Assembly (NCBI GenBank): GCA_033980235.1
Contig: CM067072.1
Span: forward strand, 22,323,047 to 22,387,046
Direction of reading: 5' to 3'
DNA from: Diadema setosum
Taxonomy: Eukaryota; Echinodermata; Echinoidea; Diadematoida; Diadematidae
DNA length: 64,000 bases
Of this stretch, positions 11,633 to 22,962 are shown piece after piece. Position 1 is the stretch's first letter. Each line of letters starts with the position of its first letter. The position numbers and the translations under genes were made by a program. Below the pieces are notes generated by a model that did not search any database, was not told where the DNA came from, and worked only from the letters and a program-made list of their open reading frames with translations.

Positions 11633-11845
11633 GCGACCAGCAGCCCCATACGCATAGCGTAATGGGGCTGCGCACTGTAGCATTCAGGATCATGACAGGG
11701 TAGTATCACGGATAAATATCAACTTAAAATTGAAAAATTTCTTCAACGATATTTGTCCACGATACTACCCTGTCATGATCCTGAATGCTACATACAGTGC
11801 GCAGCCCCATTACGCTATGCGTATGGGGCTGCTGGTCGCAGTTAA
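11633..11845. mobile_element. Snap-back MITE (GACCAGCAGCCCC family)
   Basis: Arms of about 95 bases are near-identical inverted copies, starting GCGACCAGCAGCCCCATACG and including CATTCAGGATCATGAC, around a short AT-rich loop. The right end reads GGTCGCAGTTAA and the family copy at 27241 starts TTAACTGCGA, so TTAA is the likely target. The left edge has diverged. Confidence 0.85.
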
Positions 11846-12353
11846 GCTACATAGGGTCTATAAGTAGCTAACCATTAGGACTTGGGTCTTGCCACCACTG
11901 CACTGCACTGCATTGACCGCACTGTTCCAATTTCAGACTGCACAGAAGTACAATCCTTTTTTCCCCTTCACGTGGTACTGTGACTGAGCACCATGAAATG
12001 TATGGTAAGAGCACACATCTACCATGTATCACTATGCACTATCAGCATTGTACCTTAACATCGACACCCCCCGTATCATGGCTGTTTGCGCATGGACTGA
12101 TAAAGTACAATATTGTACGTGTGGGATTAAGTGCCGTAAGCTATGAAAATAACGAAGACACGAAAAACAAACTCCTAAACAAACAAACAAACTGAACACG
12201 GTTCAGTTACAGTACACATCCGCTTAGTATAAATAGTAAATTGCGAACATGACGCATGACTGTGAAATTCATGTGTATTACCTATTGAGGAAGGGGGTGC
12301 CGATGTTGAGGTACCCTTTTAAGCCGCGCAAAGAAAATGCATCGCACACACTG

Positions 12354-12716
12354 ACCCCGCGTTCACATTGGTCCCCGCGACGCGGGGAAAGTCCCGAGCT
12401 GTGGGACTTTCTCCTCAAAAACCATAATGTGAACGCTCGCTGGGACTTGTCCCCTCATCCCCGCAAAGCAAGTCGGGTACGGGGACAAGATTTAGAGGGG
12501 AGAGTGACCTTGGGGCGCAATTGATAGCGTCCAGCTGTGGTCATCAAATGTGCGCATGCGCTGTGCCTGGATTCAAGTGGCAGAGCTCACTCAAAGCCCC
12601 AAAATGCCCCCACAGCTCGGGGACAGATAAGATACCAATGTGAACGGTCAGTCGTAAAAAAGATAAGATCTCTTGTGGCTGTCCCCGCGTCGCGGGGACC
12701 AATGTGAACGCGGGGT
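12354..12716. mobile_element. 363-bp MITE with CCCCGCGTTCAC ends
   Basis: The left end ACCCCGCGTTCACATTGG continues into GTCCCCGCGACGCGGGG. The right end is its complement, ending GTGAACGCGGGGT, with about 35-bp inverted ends. The flanking TGA and TAA triplets would be compatible with a decayed 3-bp PIF/Harbinger-type target site, but this is weak. The interior has no coding potential. Confidence 0.8.
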
Positions 12717-13845
12717 AAAATGGTGTTTTTTCACTATGGAGATTCAGAATCCAACAGGACGGTCATGATATTCGAAACTGCAGTATTTATGGCACATTTG
12801 AGGCAAAACTTAGGCGAATTTGTTTTATGCTTTTGGAATAAACAAGCTGCAGGTCCTTACGGTGATGATAGGTGGTACTCTCGATCATACTTTCCTAAAT
12901 CAATAAGAATTGATGATTTGAAACATGCCACCATTAACAATACAAAATTGTTTATTGTCATTAACTGACTTTTATTACCAACCTTATGTAGAACTTCTAC
13001 TGAGTAGAACTGCAAGTGTTAAATGCTTCTGAAATCTAGAGGATATTAAACCTAGAGAATGATGAAATTATTTGTTAGTAAGATAAGAGTCGAGTTGAGA
13101 GCAGGACTGAACAGCACTGAAATGGTTTGAGGATACCCAACGATCAACAATACCTCTGTCATCAACATGACTTAGAGTTACATACGTAGATACAGTGTAC
13201 AACCACAAGATTTTGAACAGTCAATCTCACCAGCAAGGATGGGGTCAGTATGTCAGTGTATGTGACTGAAACAGACCCTTCCAGTATCTGTGCAATAGAT
13301 TGGGTAGCAGAGTGACTTCACAAAGTGTACAGTATGTCACTGATTTAAAAAGCACACCATGTAATTGTGCTGAACTATTATGCCTACTGCTTGTAAAATG
13401 ATCACTCTTTCAGGTCATAGAAAAAAACCTTGCGGGCAGACTTTTTTTTAATAGACACAACCTTTTTCTGTGTTTATACTGAACAGGATTGGGAGGAATA
13501 AAGCCCAGTGGTGGAAGTTCTAGAGACTGTAATTACTACTGTACATTGTGGGCTTCTCTAGCTTCATGTTGTTTATGGGAAATTAGCACAGGTGGATTTT
13601 CTTACATGTGGAAATCTAGTGAAATTTGTAGAATATACATGTATGGTGACGTTTTTGTAAAGATTAAATGAATAATAAACTCATTGAATGTTGCTGAGAG
13701 AAAATTTTTAGGTGTCAATTTTCAACATGGTAAAATATGCAAACTTCCAGAACTTTGCACCCACTTTTTAGATGTGAGGCATTTTTGTATGTATAACATG
13801 TCCCACAGATTATGTAATGCAGTGATTTTCTACTTTTTTTTTTAT

Positions 13846-14015
13846 GGCACATTTTGGTAACTGCACATTTTGGTAAAAGAAATTTGTCACCAAAATGCGC
13901 CGATAGTGCACCTACATGTATACCTGACGGGATCAACTGTTACCAAAATGTGCAGTTAAAAGTGGATTTGCCTGCACATTTTGGACAATCTGCACATTTT
14001 GGCAACTGAACTAAA
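13846..14015. repeat. Cluster of GCACATTTTGGTAA motifs
   Basis: The 12-mer ACCAAAATGTGC or its complement occurs about five times here in both orientations, and again at 14880-14975 and 18418-18455. The clusters flank the composite segment 14.9-18.4 kb. Confidence 0.65.
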
Positions 14016-14174
14016 AATCCATGGATGGGCTTGAGAGTTGATACAGTTAAGGAGTTAAGGTGATATGGTCCTGTAGTAAAGACAGGCAAGACACTTCTTC
14101 AGCTCACATTGCAATTGCTTTTCGTTTTTTGGGGCCCCCTTGGGGCCCCTAGATGGGGATGAAAGTTTGAGGGG

Positions 14175-14575
14175 TGGGGGCCAAGGGTGGGGGCCAAGGG
14201 GGAAAATACATTTTCATCTTCTTCTTCAGAATCAATGGGCGAATTTCAATCAAACTTCGTGGGGATCATCATTAGGAAGATGGGTAATAGGATTGTTTTT
14301 GTTGGGCATATAACCCCCATGGGGAGGCCCCCCCCCCCCCCTAGAAATTTGTGTTCCAGGCCAAAAAGCATTACATGCAAGATATGTTATATGTGGATAT
14401 CTTTACAGAGCCTGGAATATAATTTGTTAATGGGAATACCTAGGGTATCCCCCTTGGATACTGGGGGGGGGGGGGGGGGGGGGGCAAGGGGGAAAATACA
14501 TTTCCATCTTCTTCAGAACCAGTGGGCGAATTTCAGACAGTCAAACTTGGTGAGGATTATTCTTCGGGGGTAGAG
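14175..14575 (+). repeat. Diverged direct duplication with poly-C and poly-G tracts
   Basis: 14195-14285 and 14484-14565 both read CAAGGGGGAAAATACATTT, then CATCTTCTTC and GGGCGAATTTCA. They are separated by a poly-C run near 14330 and a poly-G run near 14463. Confidence 0.65.
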
Positions 14576-15286
14576 TCCCAAAGTAAAGTGTAGGTCAAGT
14601 GCATTGGTAGGAGATGTAGCATTCCAGGAGTAAGAATTCAATTAAGGTGATCAATAATTGTTCCAGGCAGGACTAGTGTTCAGTGCTAGTAATTTTGTGA
14701 AGGGGGGGGGGGGGGGGGGTGCATTTTTCTGGCATAGGTACAATGTAGGTCAATGTATTGAGTCCCTGTGCTGCCATGGCACTTTCATAATACTGGGTCA
14801 TTAGTGGCGATACAGTTTTAATTTGTTTTTGTGATGATTGTGGAGGAGCAGAAAGTTACCTAAATGTGCCGTCAATGTCCTGCACATTTTGGTGCATTTA
14901 CCAAAATGTGCCATTACCAAAATGTGCCGTAACATGTTACGGCACATTTTGGTAACTCCACTGCACATTTTGGTAATTTGATACACCACGCGCTACCCCG
15001 GGGTATCGTAGTAACCCGGGGTACCACGTTGTGTAGCGCCATCTCACGTTCACTCGAGTACAACCGCAGAGTTACTGCGTTACGTACGCGCACTGTACTG
15101 ACCCGTGGTACGGTGCGATACTCAGTATAGCGCTTCATGCACTGACTACACGCACTATTATAATAGCCCGCTAGCTGTGCCAAAGTTATGATCTCGTAGA
15201 CGTAGTTTCGATCCCGTAATTTTGTAAGCTTTGTGCACTTTGTGCCGAACAAAATATCCTTTCGCAATTAGGATCAAGCTGCAAAA

Positions 15287-15574
15287 ATGCCAGCAGGTGA
15301 TGGGGGCTATGCCGCACTGAAAGGAAAGGGCCGGAAAAGAAGGAAAATTTCCAGAGAGGAGAGGCTGGAAAACGTGAGGCTTCGCGCCACTCGGAAGTTG
15401 GGGAAGGAAGGGGCCGCCGATGTTCTGGAGGTGTTTCAGAAGGCCAGTGACGCCGGGGATAAGGCGGAGGCAGATGGCATTATTATGACCCTGCTGGCTC
15501 AGTCCCTCTCCCAGATCGAAGTTGTGTCGCTACTCCATGTTGGCGGATATAGGGTCGTAAAAATAGTAAAATAG
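15287..15574 (+). CDS. Element-borne 95-residue basic protein (fragment)
   Basis: An open frame with coding-like, GC-rich codon use. Residues 11-36 are strongly basic (KGKGRKRRKISREERLENVR), the middle is alpha-helical in composition, and residues 72-94 (LSQIEVVSLLHVGGYRVVKI) resemble a helix-turn-helix as found at the N-terminus of DNA-transposon proteins. It stops soon after, so it is either a truncated transposase N-terminus or a first exon using the GTAAAA donor-like site near its end. It lies inside the composite element rather than being part of the host receptor gene. No exact family was recognised. Confidence 0.5.
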   Translation: MPAGDGGYAALKGKGRKRRKISREERLENVRLRATRKLGKEGAADVLEVFQKASDAGDKAEADGIIMTLLAQSLSQIEVVSLLHVGGYRVVKIVK

Positions 15575-15599
15575 TTACTCATAACGTTAACAAGGGATT

Positions 15600-16080
15600 A
15601 AAGACCTAATAAAATGGTTTAGGCATTTTTTTCTCAATGATGTAATAATATTAAATGTTAAATTCTAAGTAATTCTATGGTTGTGCGGGGTTTTTTACTG
15701 TTCTGAATTTTGTTCTATATTTGTTAACATAATGGATACAATTTCCTCGGTTTTGGAAAACTTGCTATACTTTCACCGCATGCGGCGCACTATCACTTCT
15801 AAATTGTGATGACGTCTAAGAACGGAGTCGTTAATCACGACCAGTCCAGCCGTAGCCAGCGAGCTGGCAAGGCTATGTTAGCGCAGCGACAGCCGGCGCG
15901 TGGCCGGCGGCTGCACTGGCTAGCGCTGGCGAAGGAACGAGCTAGCGAGCGCATAGCAGGTGCTGCGCTGCACTATTGTCATTGGCTAAGCCTTTAGACA
16001 AAAGAATATTTAATGAACTGTATCGGATTTAATACTGCCAATAATACAGATTACAACTGTGGTACGCTTGGATATCCATT
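15600..16080. other. GC-rich interior of composite element, no gene
   Basis: It includes palindromic GC-rich words such as CCGGCGCGTGGCCGGCGG (15893-15910) and GCTAGCG repeats. The open frames here lack support. Confidence 0.35.
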
Positions 16081-16084
16081 ACAC

Positions 16085-16565
16085 TGTATTTTCGGCAAAC
16101 TCGTGAAATAGGCCCCACCACTGCGTGTCTGTACTAATAGTAATACTTTATTACTACGGCGACTCGCCTGTTTCAGCCCCACCGTGTGGCGTTCATCTCG
16201 GTAGGTAAGCACGGCGGTGGGGCTGCCTTCCACAGTGAATACTCGTGAATGCGGCAAAATGACTTCGTAATATGGCCCTCGGCTCGACTAATTTAACGGC
16301 CAATTTAACCATAAATACAACCCTACCTAACCCTAAACCCTAGGAGGACCTACATTGTACCCTTGCTTCCTATAAACGCACGGGTACGGTGCACGCGTGA
16401 CTGCGGTGGGGCCTGTTTCACGATAGCCCCACCACCACTGCGTGTCTGTACTAATACTACGGCGACTCGCCTGCTTTATAGGCCTAGACCTACTCGTGAA
16501 TCCAGCCCCACCGTGGCATTCATCGGTAGATAAGCACAGCATTTGGGCTTCCTTCCACAGTATGA
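16085..16565 (+). repeat. Two diverged copies of a ~150-bp unit
   Basis: 16105-16245 and 16425-16562 share CCCCACCACTGCGTGTCTGT, ACTACGGCGACTCGCCTG and CTTCCACAGT in order. CCCTAACCCTAAACCCTA-like words lie between them near 16320-16345. Part of the composite element. Confidence 0.65.
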
Positions 16566-17149
16566 TTTTTAGCATAAAACAAAAACTACTCGACCAAAAT
16601 TGACGATCATTCTTGGTATCGTTTTTCTTAGAAAATGACGCATCAAAATTACTGATCATATTGCAGAAACTGACTATGGGAAACTGGTTAGGCCTTTTTT
16701 TTTTTTTTTTTTTTAGCCACGACCCACCCTGTAACAACATATCCCCTAACTGCGACAGCCGCCACACGTATACACTGAGTGTGGCGGCTGCGCCGTGCTC
16801 CCATTCATATCTTCATGTTGAACAAACGGGTGCCTTTGCGGCGCTATATTTCCTTAATTTTTTTAACAGAAACTACTAGGAATACTTACATGGGTCGATG
16901 AAACCTAAATGACTATCATCGGCGACTGTTTGATGCATTTCATTGCTTGTGATGCACAAAATGATGTCTTATAAGCAGCTCACCGATGTTCACAGAATTC
17001 ACAATCACTTGCACTTAGCGCACAGAATACTTGAACGAACATAAGCGAAACTGCGGGGAAGCCGCCAGGACCGTGCCTGGCGGCGCGGTCTCCGGGGCTA
17101 CATATCCCCCTAACCGTTAGGCGTTAGAGTGTAGCCTCTGTACTACTAC

Positions 17150-17320
17150 CAAAGATTCTGCTATTACTACTTACTAGTCTACTAGACCTAGTGCCGTAGT
17201 GGTAATAGTGCACTACTAGTAGTAGTACTAGTAGACTACTACTACTAGTAGACTATTATAACTACTAGTAGACTGCTACTAGATCTACTACTAGACTACT
17301 ACTGGTAGTTTAACTTGTAA
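17150..17320. repeat. Degenerate (CTA)n/(TAG)n tract
   Basis: CTACTA and TAGTAG words alternate over 170 bases, so both strands can fold back repeatedly. Confidence 0.75.
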
Positions 17321-17517
17321 GCGCCGGCCGACGGGCCAGGCCACGGCCGGGACGCTCCCGCTTGCTTGCTGCGGCCGGAGTAGCCGCTCACTTTGTGAGC
17401 GAGCTGGGCCTGTTCTTCTAATCTACTTACTAGACAGTTACAACTTACAATGTCAGTCATGTAGAATACAGTGTATCCTTTCTAACGTTAAACTATATGG
17501 GGGCATACCAGACATAC

Positions 17518-17788
17518 CACTCTGTATTTCCCAGGCGATTGTTTCCGTGAGGTCTATTCTCGGGCTTGGTGCCATGTTCATACGCTCTTGCACTGGCAGC
17601 GGGGGAGATGCAGCTGGTTCATATCGGTAAGGTGCAGCCCCACGATAACGTTCTGGTTCATCGGCTGCCTCTCCCTCCCCATCTTCCCCTTCAACTTCAT
17701 GTGCCTCCTCTTCCTCTCTGCTATCGTCAGAGCTGCAGTGTTCATCATCATCATCAATGTCGAAGTTTACCCATATAGGGGAAGACAT
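17518..17788 (-). CDS. Element-borne acidic first exon (fragment)
   Basis: Read on the minus strand it begins MSSPIWVNFDIDDDDEH, is very rich in D and E over residues 10-45, and then has a GAAPYRYEPAASPP segment. It ends AGTG before GTATGT, a good donor in phase 1, after 90 codons. Acidic N-termini followed by a PYRFEP-like motif are known in transposon-associated proteins with P2X7-like or YqaJ-type domains; this match is from memory and weak. The next exon was not found, so this is probably a remnant in the composite element, convergent with the reading frame at 15287. Confidence 0.4.
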
Positions 17789-18455
17789 TATGCTCGAGGT
17801 ACCAGGTATCTGTGCAAGCTAACTTAGTGATAATGTACGTGGTAATGCGTACATGTCGACAGTCAGTGTGTCGACCGGGAGCGCACATCCCGCGGGGCCC
17901 GGGCCTGGCCGGGCTAGCTATCGTGTACGCGCGTGTACCAAGCTAGTAATCTGAGTGCTTGTGCTGAGCGGCGTCTGCTAACTGAGCACAACTCCGTGCT
18001 TATACGTCATCAATCGGTTCAGGGGTGTTGGTCACGTGACTATCTTTTTCTCAAAAGCTGCAACGGGGTCCTCCAAAAATGTGATATTTGGGGGAGTTTT
18101 TAGAAGCGATAAAAACCGGAACGACACTGACAACATATTTACATTGATAATCATGACATATATTTTACATTTCTTTTGCATATTAAAAAATTTTGGAAGC
18201 ATTTTATTAGGTCTTTAAGTGAGAAAACTACAGGATGAAGAGGTTTTTTTTTTTACAAGAACAATGGCCATAATTGAATGTTGAAGAATTAATCACACAC
18301 CAAAAAATTAATTTCCCACTTTTTGGTAACCCAGGGTACAGCCCTAAAAAAAAAAAAAAATAATTCAACAAAATGGCCGATTTTTTTCTGGTACCCCAGG
18401 GTACCATTTATGTCATCATTTACCAAAATGTGCAATGAAACAAAATGTGCAATAA

Positions 18456-19407
18456 CAGGGCATGCCAACTTGGTTCTAAGGACGTAATTATATCAACTGC
18501 TTTGGAAACAAATGAACCTTCAGTCAAAGAGAAGGGCAAATTCCATGATCACTGCATTTGTGAGATACTCCACTAACATTGAGATAATTCAGTCAAGGAC
18601 TACAAAATGTTCAAGGAAAATGATAACAATGACTGATAGATAAGAAAAAGATATGGACTGACATTTGTAAAGGTCCAAAATCAAAAGCCAAGGCGAAGCA
18701 TTTGCAACTCAGCAGTGTGTACAATGTACATGTTACATTAGTAATCTGGCTTTCAAGGGGACAACACTTTAAAGGGAAATTGTTATACCTTACCAAATAT
18801 ATCCACGTTTGCATGCATACGGTGGATTTATTGAATTCAGCAATTATGAAAAACTCATCAGTAAAGTTCTAAATGAGGTAAATCAAATAATCCATTCAAA
18901 AAGTTCAGTGCAGCCGTTACTTGATTAAGAAGATTGTAGCAGATGTGATGTCACAGTAGGATAATGCGAAAGAAAAGAAAATTCTGCAAAATTCATTTTT
19001 TAATGAAAAGTGCAGTTATTCATTTGACTTGTTCTTGACAAGCACAGTATTGTTTAATGCCCTTTCCTTCACAAGGAGGTACACTTAAAGTCAGTGCACT
19101 TTCATTTTGCTAGAAATGTAGAAAATGTACATTTTGTTGTTAAATTCTCTGTATATTTTCTCTTTGTTGTTGTCCTGCTGTGACATTGACAGGAATTGTA
19201 TGTTCTTCTTTTATGCCATGATGGCAACACATACAATGTGATACATGTAATAGGTACATGTACTGTATGCAGTAGATTTTAAAACAAAAACTTCAACAAT
19301 TCATAACCAAACAGATTGTCTAGTTTTCCTCAAACTTTACCGATGTGTGCCGCTAGTATGCCTGCATTCACTGAATCTGTTTTGGGTGCATTCCCCTCAA
19401 GAAGACC

Positions 19408-19459
<52 letters not shown>

Positions 19460-20151
19460 GGCCGGTGCAACTTGATTTGGGGGGGGGGGGGGGGCACTGT
19501 TTGCATATTTAAAGGTACATAGTATATAGGGTTTAACCACTTTGGCCCTTTTTGATGAAGTGGCACCAGAAAATGCTGAAGGCCTTTTTAGGCCAAGTAA
19601 AAAAAGAAAGTAGTTTCTCGTCCGGGTTTTTTGAGCAAGGCGATGAGGGAGGTCCTTACTATTTGATATCTTACTATTTTTTCGAGGATTGTCAAAATGA
19701 AAGTAATATGTGTTTCTCGTCCGGTAATTCTGAGAAAAGTAACGAGAGAGGGCTTTACTATTTTCTATATCCAATTTATGAAATGAAATATGGTAGCTGT
19801 GTTATGAGAGACCAGGTCCCAAGTGTATGTCTTGCCTGCACTCTCAAACATTTTCAAACAATATTATATGTACCATACTTGAAATGAAACTTCATGCATG
19901 CAGAAATACATTTGCTTTTTCTTTTCATTACAGATGTCAAGGGAAAATGACCATCTTAATACTGGTATTTAGTGTTGTAATGGCATTTCTGATACCAGTG
20001 TACTTCAACTTGCAATTCTGATGTATTGTGCTATTAATTGAAACAGGTATAAAACATGTCTTTCAACAAATGTACGACTGAAATAAATTCCATGATATTC
20101 AAAACACTGCTTTATTTATTATTGTGTTTGTGACATTTTGTGTCCACACAG
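18456..20151 (+). other. Intron 1, distal part
   Basis: Unique-looking AT-rich sequence with a MITE fragment near 19320-19395 (family of 4987-5580) and a (GT)n array with an adjacent poly-G tract. No exon was supported. Confidence 0.45.
19410..19456. repeat. (GT)n microsatellite
   Basis: An uninterrupted TG dinucleotide array, followed after 20 bases by a G run at 19479-19494. Confidence 0.95.
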
Positions 20152-20333
20152 CTGGTACAGTGTATGTATGCATATTTTCTTCACAGTACAATTATAGCAC
20201 ATTCAACTGGAAACTGGCTTGTACAATTGCAGATGGATGTCAAAATGATACGATTTATGGCATTATAGCATTAAACAAAGATGTTTCTTCATGTTCTAAA
20301 AAGACATTTGATAATCACTCATCATTTGGATGA
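20152..20333 (+). pseudogene. Truncated FN3-like domain exon (relic or alternative 3' exon)
   Basis: A phase-1 acceptor (TGTCCACACAG) precedes an open frame reading, in part, AGTVYVCIFSSQYNYSTF, NWKLACTIADGC and QNDTIYGIIALN. The C-x(12)-W then W-x(9)-C-x(5)-Y order matches the first half of the domains at 22164 and 35116. A TGA ends it before the final strand and its cysteine, and a pogo-like element starts a few bases downstream. It may be a decayed extra domain cut by that insertion, or an alternative last exon giving signal peptide plus about 60 residues. Its location between exons 1 and 2 in the right strand and phase supports membership in this gene. Confidence 0.4.
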
Positions 20334-20341
20334 TGATTGTA

Positions 20342-21265
20342 CAAGTGGAAACTCGATATAACGAGATGGTCGGGACCGAGTCGTGTTCCTCGTTATAGCC
20401 GATATCTCGTTATATCAGTAGGCATAAAAGAAGGCATAACATAAAGACATTAATTTGCACACGTGGGACTACCCATCATCTTTTAATCAATACTGATAAC
20501 TTGCTAGTGTGTGTGAGGTAATTACTCACCTTTATGGGTAAGAAGATGTTTTTTCGCCAATGAAATCCGATATCAAGAATGTTTTTCTTATCAATTGTAG
20601 AATAGATGTTTGAATTTGTAAATCTACATAGCTTGCGATTTGATGATCGTCTGTGGATTGGTATGTGGTTATGGTATGGGTGTGTTGTGTGTGGAAAGCT
20701 TGAATATGGTCTGCACAATGCTGTGTGTGTGTGTGTGACACATTCTGTATGTACATTATGACTGCATGTGTGTGTGTAGATTGGGAATTCCCTACGTAGA
20801 AAGCCAACCACAGCATCAGATTGCCTCACACTTGCTAAACGTCATGATGATGTCATGTATACGGCCGTCCCACCACATTTTCTGCATGTATCAGTGTGCA
20901 CACACACACACACATACACGTACAACATGCGGTGCTAGCTGTAGAGTGAACTGTCATGAAGAAAATGTGTGTGTACAAGACAGTTTTTGGCGCATCGAGC
21001 TTTACAATCTCGGACCGTGATAGCACGAAGACATTTTGCTTTACCTCGCTATATATAATCAGGTTTGATTGGCTATGTTTTTCTTTGCTTGGAAATCACA
21101 AAATTTATCTCGTTATAGCAGTTATTTCGTTATAGCCGATCTCGCTATAAGAGTAGCATTTTACATGGACTTGTGTGGAAGGAAATTTATTTGGGACCGG
21201 GAAAATTTCCTCGTAATAACCGATATCTCGTTATAGCAGTGTTCGTTTTATATACCGAGCTTGAT
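20342..21265. mobile_element. Non-autonomous pogo/Tigger-like (Tc1-mariner) element
   Basis: The left end reads CAAGTGGAAACTCGATATAA with TA before it. CTCGTTATAGC words recur several times near both ends, and the right end has GATATCTCGTTATAGCAGTG. Ends resembling CAGT-GAACCTCGATATAAC are typical of pogo/Tigger elements. The interior has no transposase. The right boundary is approximate. Confidence 0.6.
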
Positions 21266-22163
21266 GTTACGATTCACGGCCGTGTCCGTGAATTTACGTC
21301 GTAAAGAAAAGTATCCCGCAGAAATGCGATACGAACCAGAATCCATGGAAAAGTTATTTATTTTGTAGATACACCCATTTTATAATTCCACATTTTGCTT
21401 GAAAAGCGCACTCATTTTCCCTTCAAAATACATCGCCGTCAGATGCAACGTTACAGAGCAGAGTGTACGGGCCTCTACACATTCGAATGTGTTCATGCGT
21501 GCGATGGCCTGGGGACCCGATTTGGACAGCTAGCAAGTTACAGACACGGCCGAAAAAAATAGTAAATATCAAAAAAGTCGATGCGGCAACTGAAAATCGA
21601 TGCGGGCGGGGAGCGGGCTGGGACGAGAATTATGAATTTCTTGGTATTTTCAGCGCCATTTTGAAAATAGTAAATAGTAAAAAAATCGATGCGGCGGCCA
21701 AAATCGATGCGCACGAGGACGAGAAACTGGTTTCTTTTTTTACTTGGCCTTATTTATTTTTTTTTCCCCCTGGGCACGAGAAATACATTGTATAACCCCC
21801 CCCCCAAAAAAAAAAAAAAAAAAAAAACTTTTAAAAAATGCAGCCCTAGTGTGTGCGAGTATTATATGTATGTGCATACATGTGTACCGGTATGTTTATG
21901 TTGGTATTAAATCTAGAGACAAGAGCATTATTGCAAGATGTCAAGACTATTAACTCTAATAACGGGCATGCTTATATGTGCTTACATATCCTGTGCATAG
22001 CGTTGGGATTTTATGTTTGCTTATAATTACAAGGAAAGTAAAATGACCTCATAAATTTTGTCCCAATGCTTTCATGTTATGAGTGTTGCATGTACACTGT
22101 ACTTTAATACCTGCTGCAGTCTTTCAGACATTACATTGTACATTGACTGTTTTTGTCTTGTAG
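21266..22163 (+). other. End of intron 1
   Basis: It contains direct repeats of a short AATCGATGCG-bearing word (21540-21720) and a C/A homopolymer block near 21797-21827. No exon is seen until the acceptor TTTTTGTCTTGTAG at 22150-22163. Confidence 0.5.
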
Positions 22164-22457
22164 GTAGTGAAACTGCAACCCACATCTGTGTAGACTTCAA
22201 TTCCAGGACCAATAACACCAGTGTGAAGTGGGGAGTCTCCTCACCCTCTCCAGTTGATGTGTCCAACTGTGAACTGTTATACAGATTAACACACAGCTCT
22301 GAAGTCTACTTGAATGACCTGCCCACATCATATGGTCTTTCATTGGTCAGTGATATAAGCATGTCATCAACATGGCTCATCAGCGTAAGATGTGATACTT
22401 CAAAGAATAATGGACAGTCTAATACACCTTCCTCTCCTGAACTGCCATTTATTCCAG
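22164..22457 (+). CDS. FN3 receptor gene, exon 2: first FN3-like domain
   Basis: Acceptor TTGTCTTGTAG and donor CCAG before GTGGGT bound a phase-1/phase-1 exon encoding 98 residues. The domain has the order THIC, then VKW 14 residues on, SNCELLYRL 13 after the tryptophan, and a final strand STWLISVRC 41 after that cysteine. This is a fibronectin-III-like beta sandwich with a cysteine pair joining two strands, as in the second exon-encoded domain at 35116. NNTS gives overlapping N-glycosylation sequons. The first domains of class I cytokine receptors also begin with a cysteine before a tryptophan, but the second cysteine of that pair is absent here, so the family is unresolved. Confidence 0.72.
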
Positions 22458-22962
22458 GTGGGTGAGAGTTTGTCTTTCTATGAGCATTGCAGGTGTACAT
22501 GTGTATAGTTGCATAGCACTTTGTGTATGGTGTCACTGTAGAATAGCTAATGTTGATCTGCTATGTCAATTATGTACAAATGTATGTCATAATCCCAGGG
22601 TTTTAGGGACTATGCACAATGATAACCATAAGTGACAGGTAAATGAGTTTTAAAATCATATTTTCATATGTGTCAGCTTCTTTGCAGTCTCATGACCATC
22701 CTGTTTCTGCCATGAATAATGAAATAATTGTCATTGTCATAATGCTGCCAGATGCATAGTACTATGTATCGCCTTTGGATACTCCTGAAGGATTGGTGAT
22801 TTCAGAAATTTCTGTTCTGCAGAGTGTTGTTTGTTTTTTGTATCACATTGCCTGAGAGACACACAAATATTCAGTTTTTATTTGTTTTCTTCCGAGTGAG
22901 CATTCAAAAAAACAAAAGGGGGGGGGGGAGGGAAATAGGAGACTCCTGTATTTGTCCTGCAT
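22458..22962 (+). other. Start of intron 2
   Basis: Unique-looking sequence with a poly-G tract near 22919; nothing supported. Confidence 0.45.

Larger units (their letters stand above)
9268..13845 (+). other. First part of intron 1
   Basis: It contains the MITEs at 11633-11845 and 12354-12716, and otherwise mostly unique non-coding sequence. A possible phase-1/phase-1 mini exon at 13487-13591 is treated under rejected items. No opposite-strand gene was supported. Confidence 0.5.
14860..18455. mobile_element. Composite, probably decayed DNA transposon
   Basis: The left edge carries ACCAAAATGTGC repeats and CCCCGGGGTATCGTAGTAAC; the right edge carries GGTAACCCAGGGTAC, GGTACCCCAGGGTACC and the same ACCAAAATGTGC motif. 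The interior is clearly richer in G+C and CpG than the flanking intron and holds two short coding remnants pointing towards each other (15287-15574 plus, 17518-17788 minus). Edges and superfamily are uncertain; no transposase catalytic domain was seen. Confidence 0.45.

Noticed and set aside
13487..13591. Phase-1/phase-1 mini exon in intron 1 (starts GLGGIKPSGGSS)
   Set aside because: The acceptor is good and the phase fits, but the donor is weak and the cysteine/tryptophan-rich peptide matches neither the domain pattern nor a known linker. Chance is likely.
16333..16767. 144-codon minus-strand open frame
   Set aside because: It spans tandem repeats and a poly-T/A tract inside the composite element; no coding signal.
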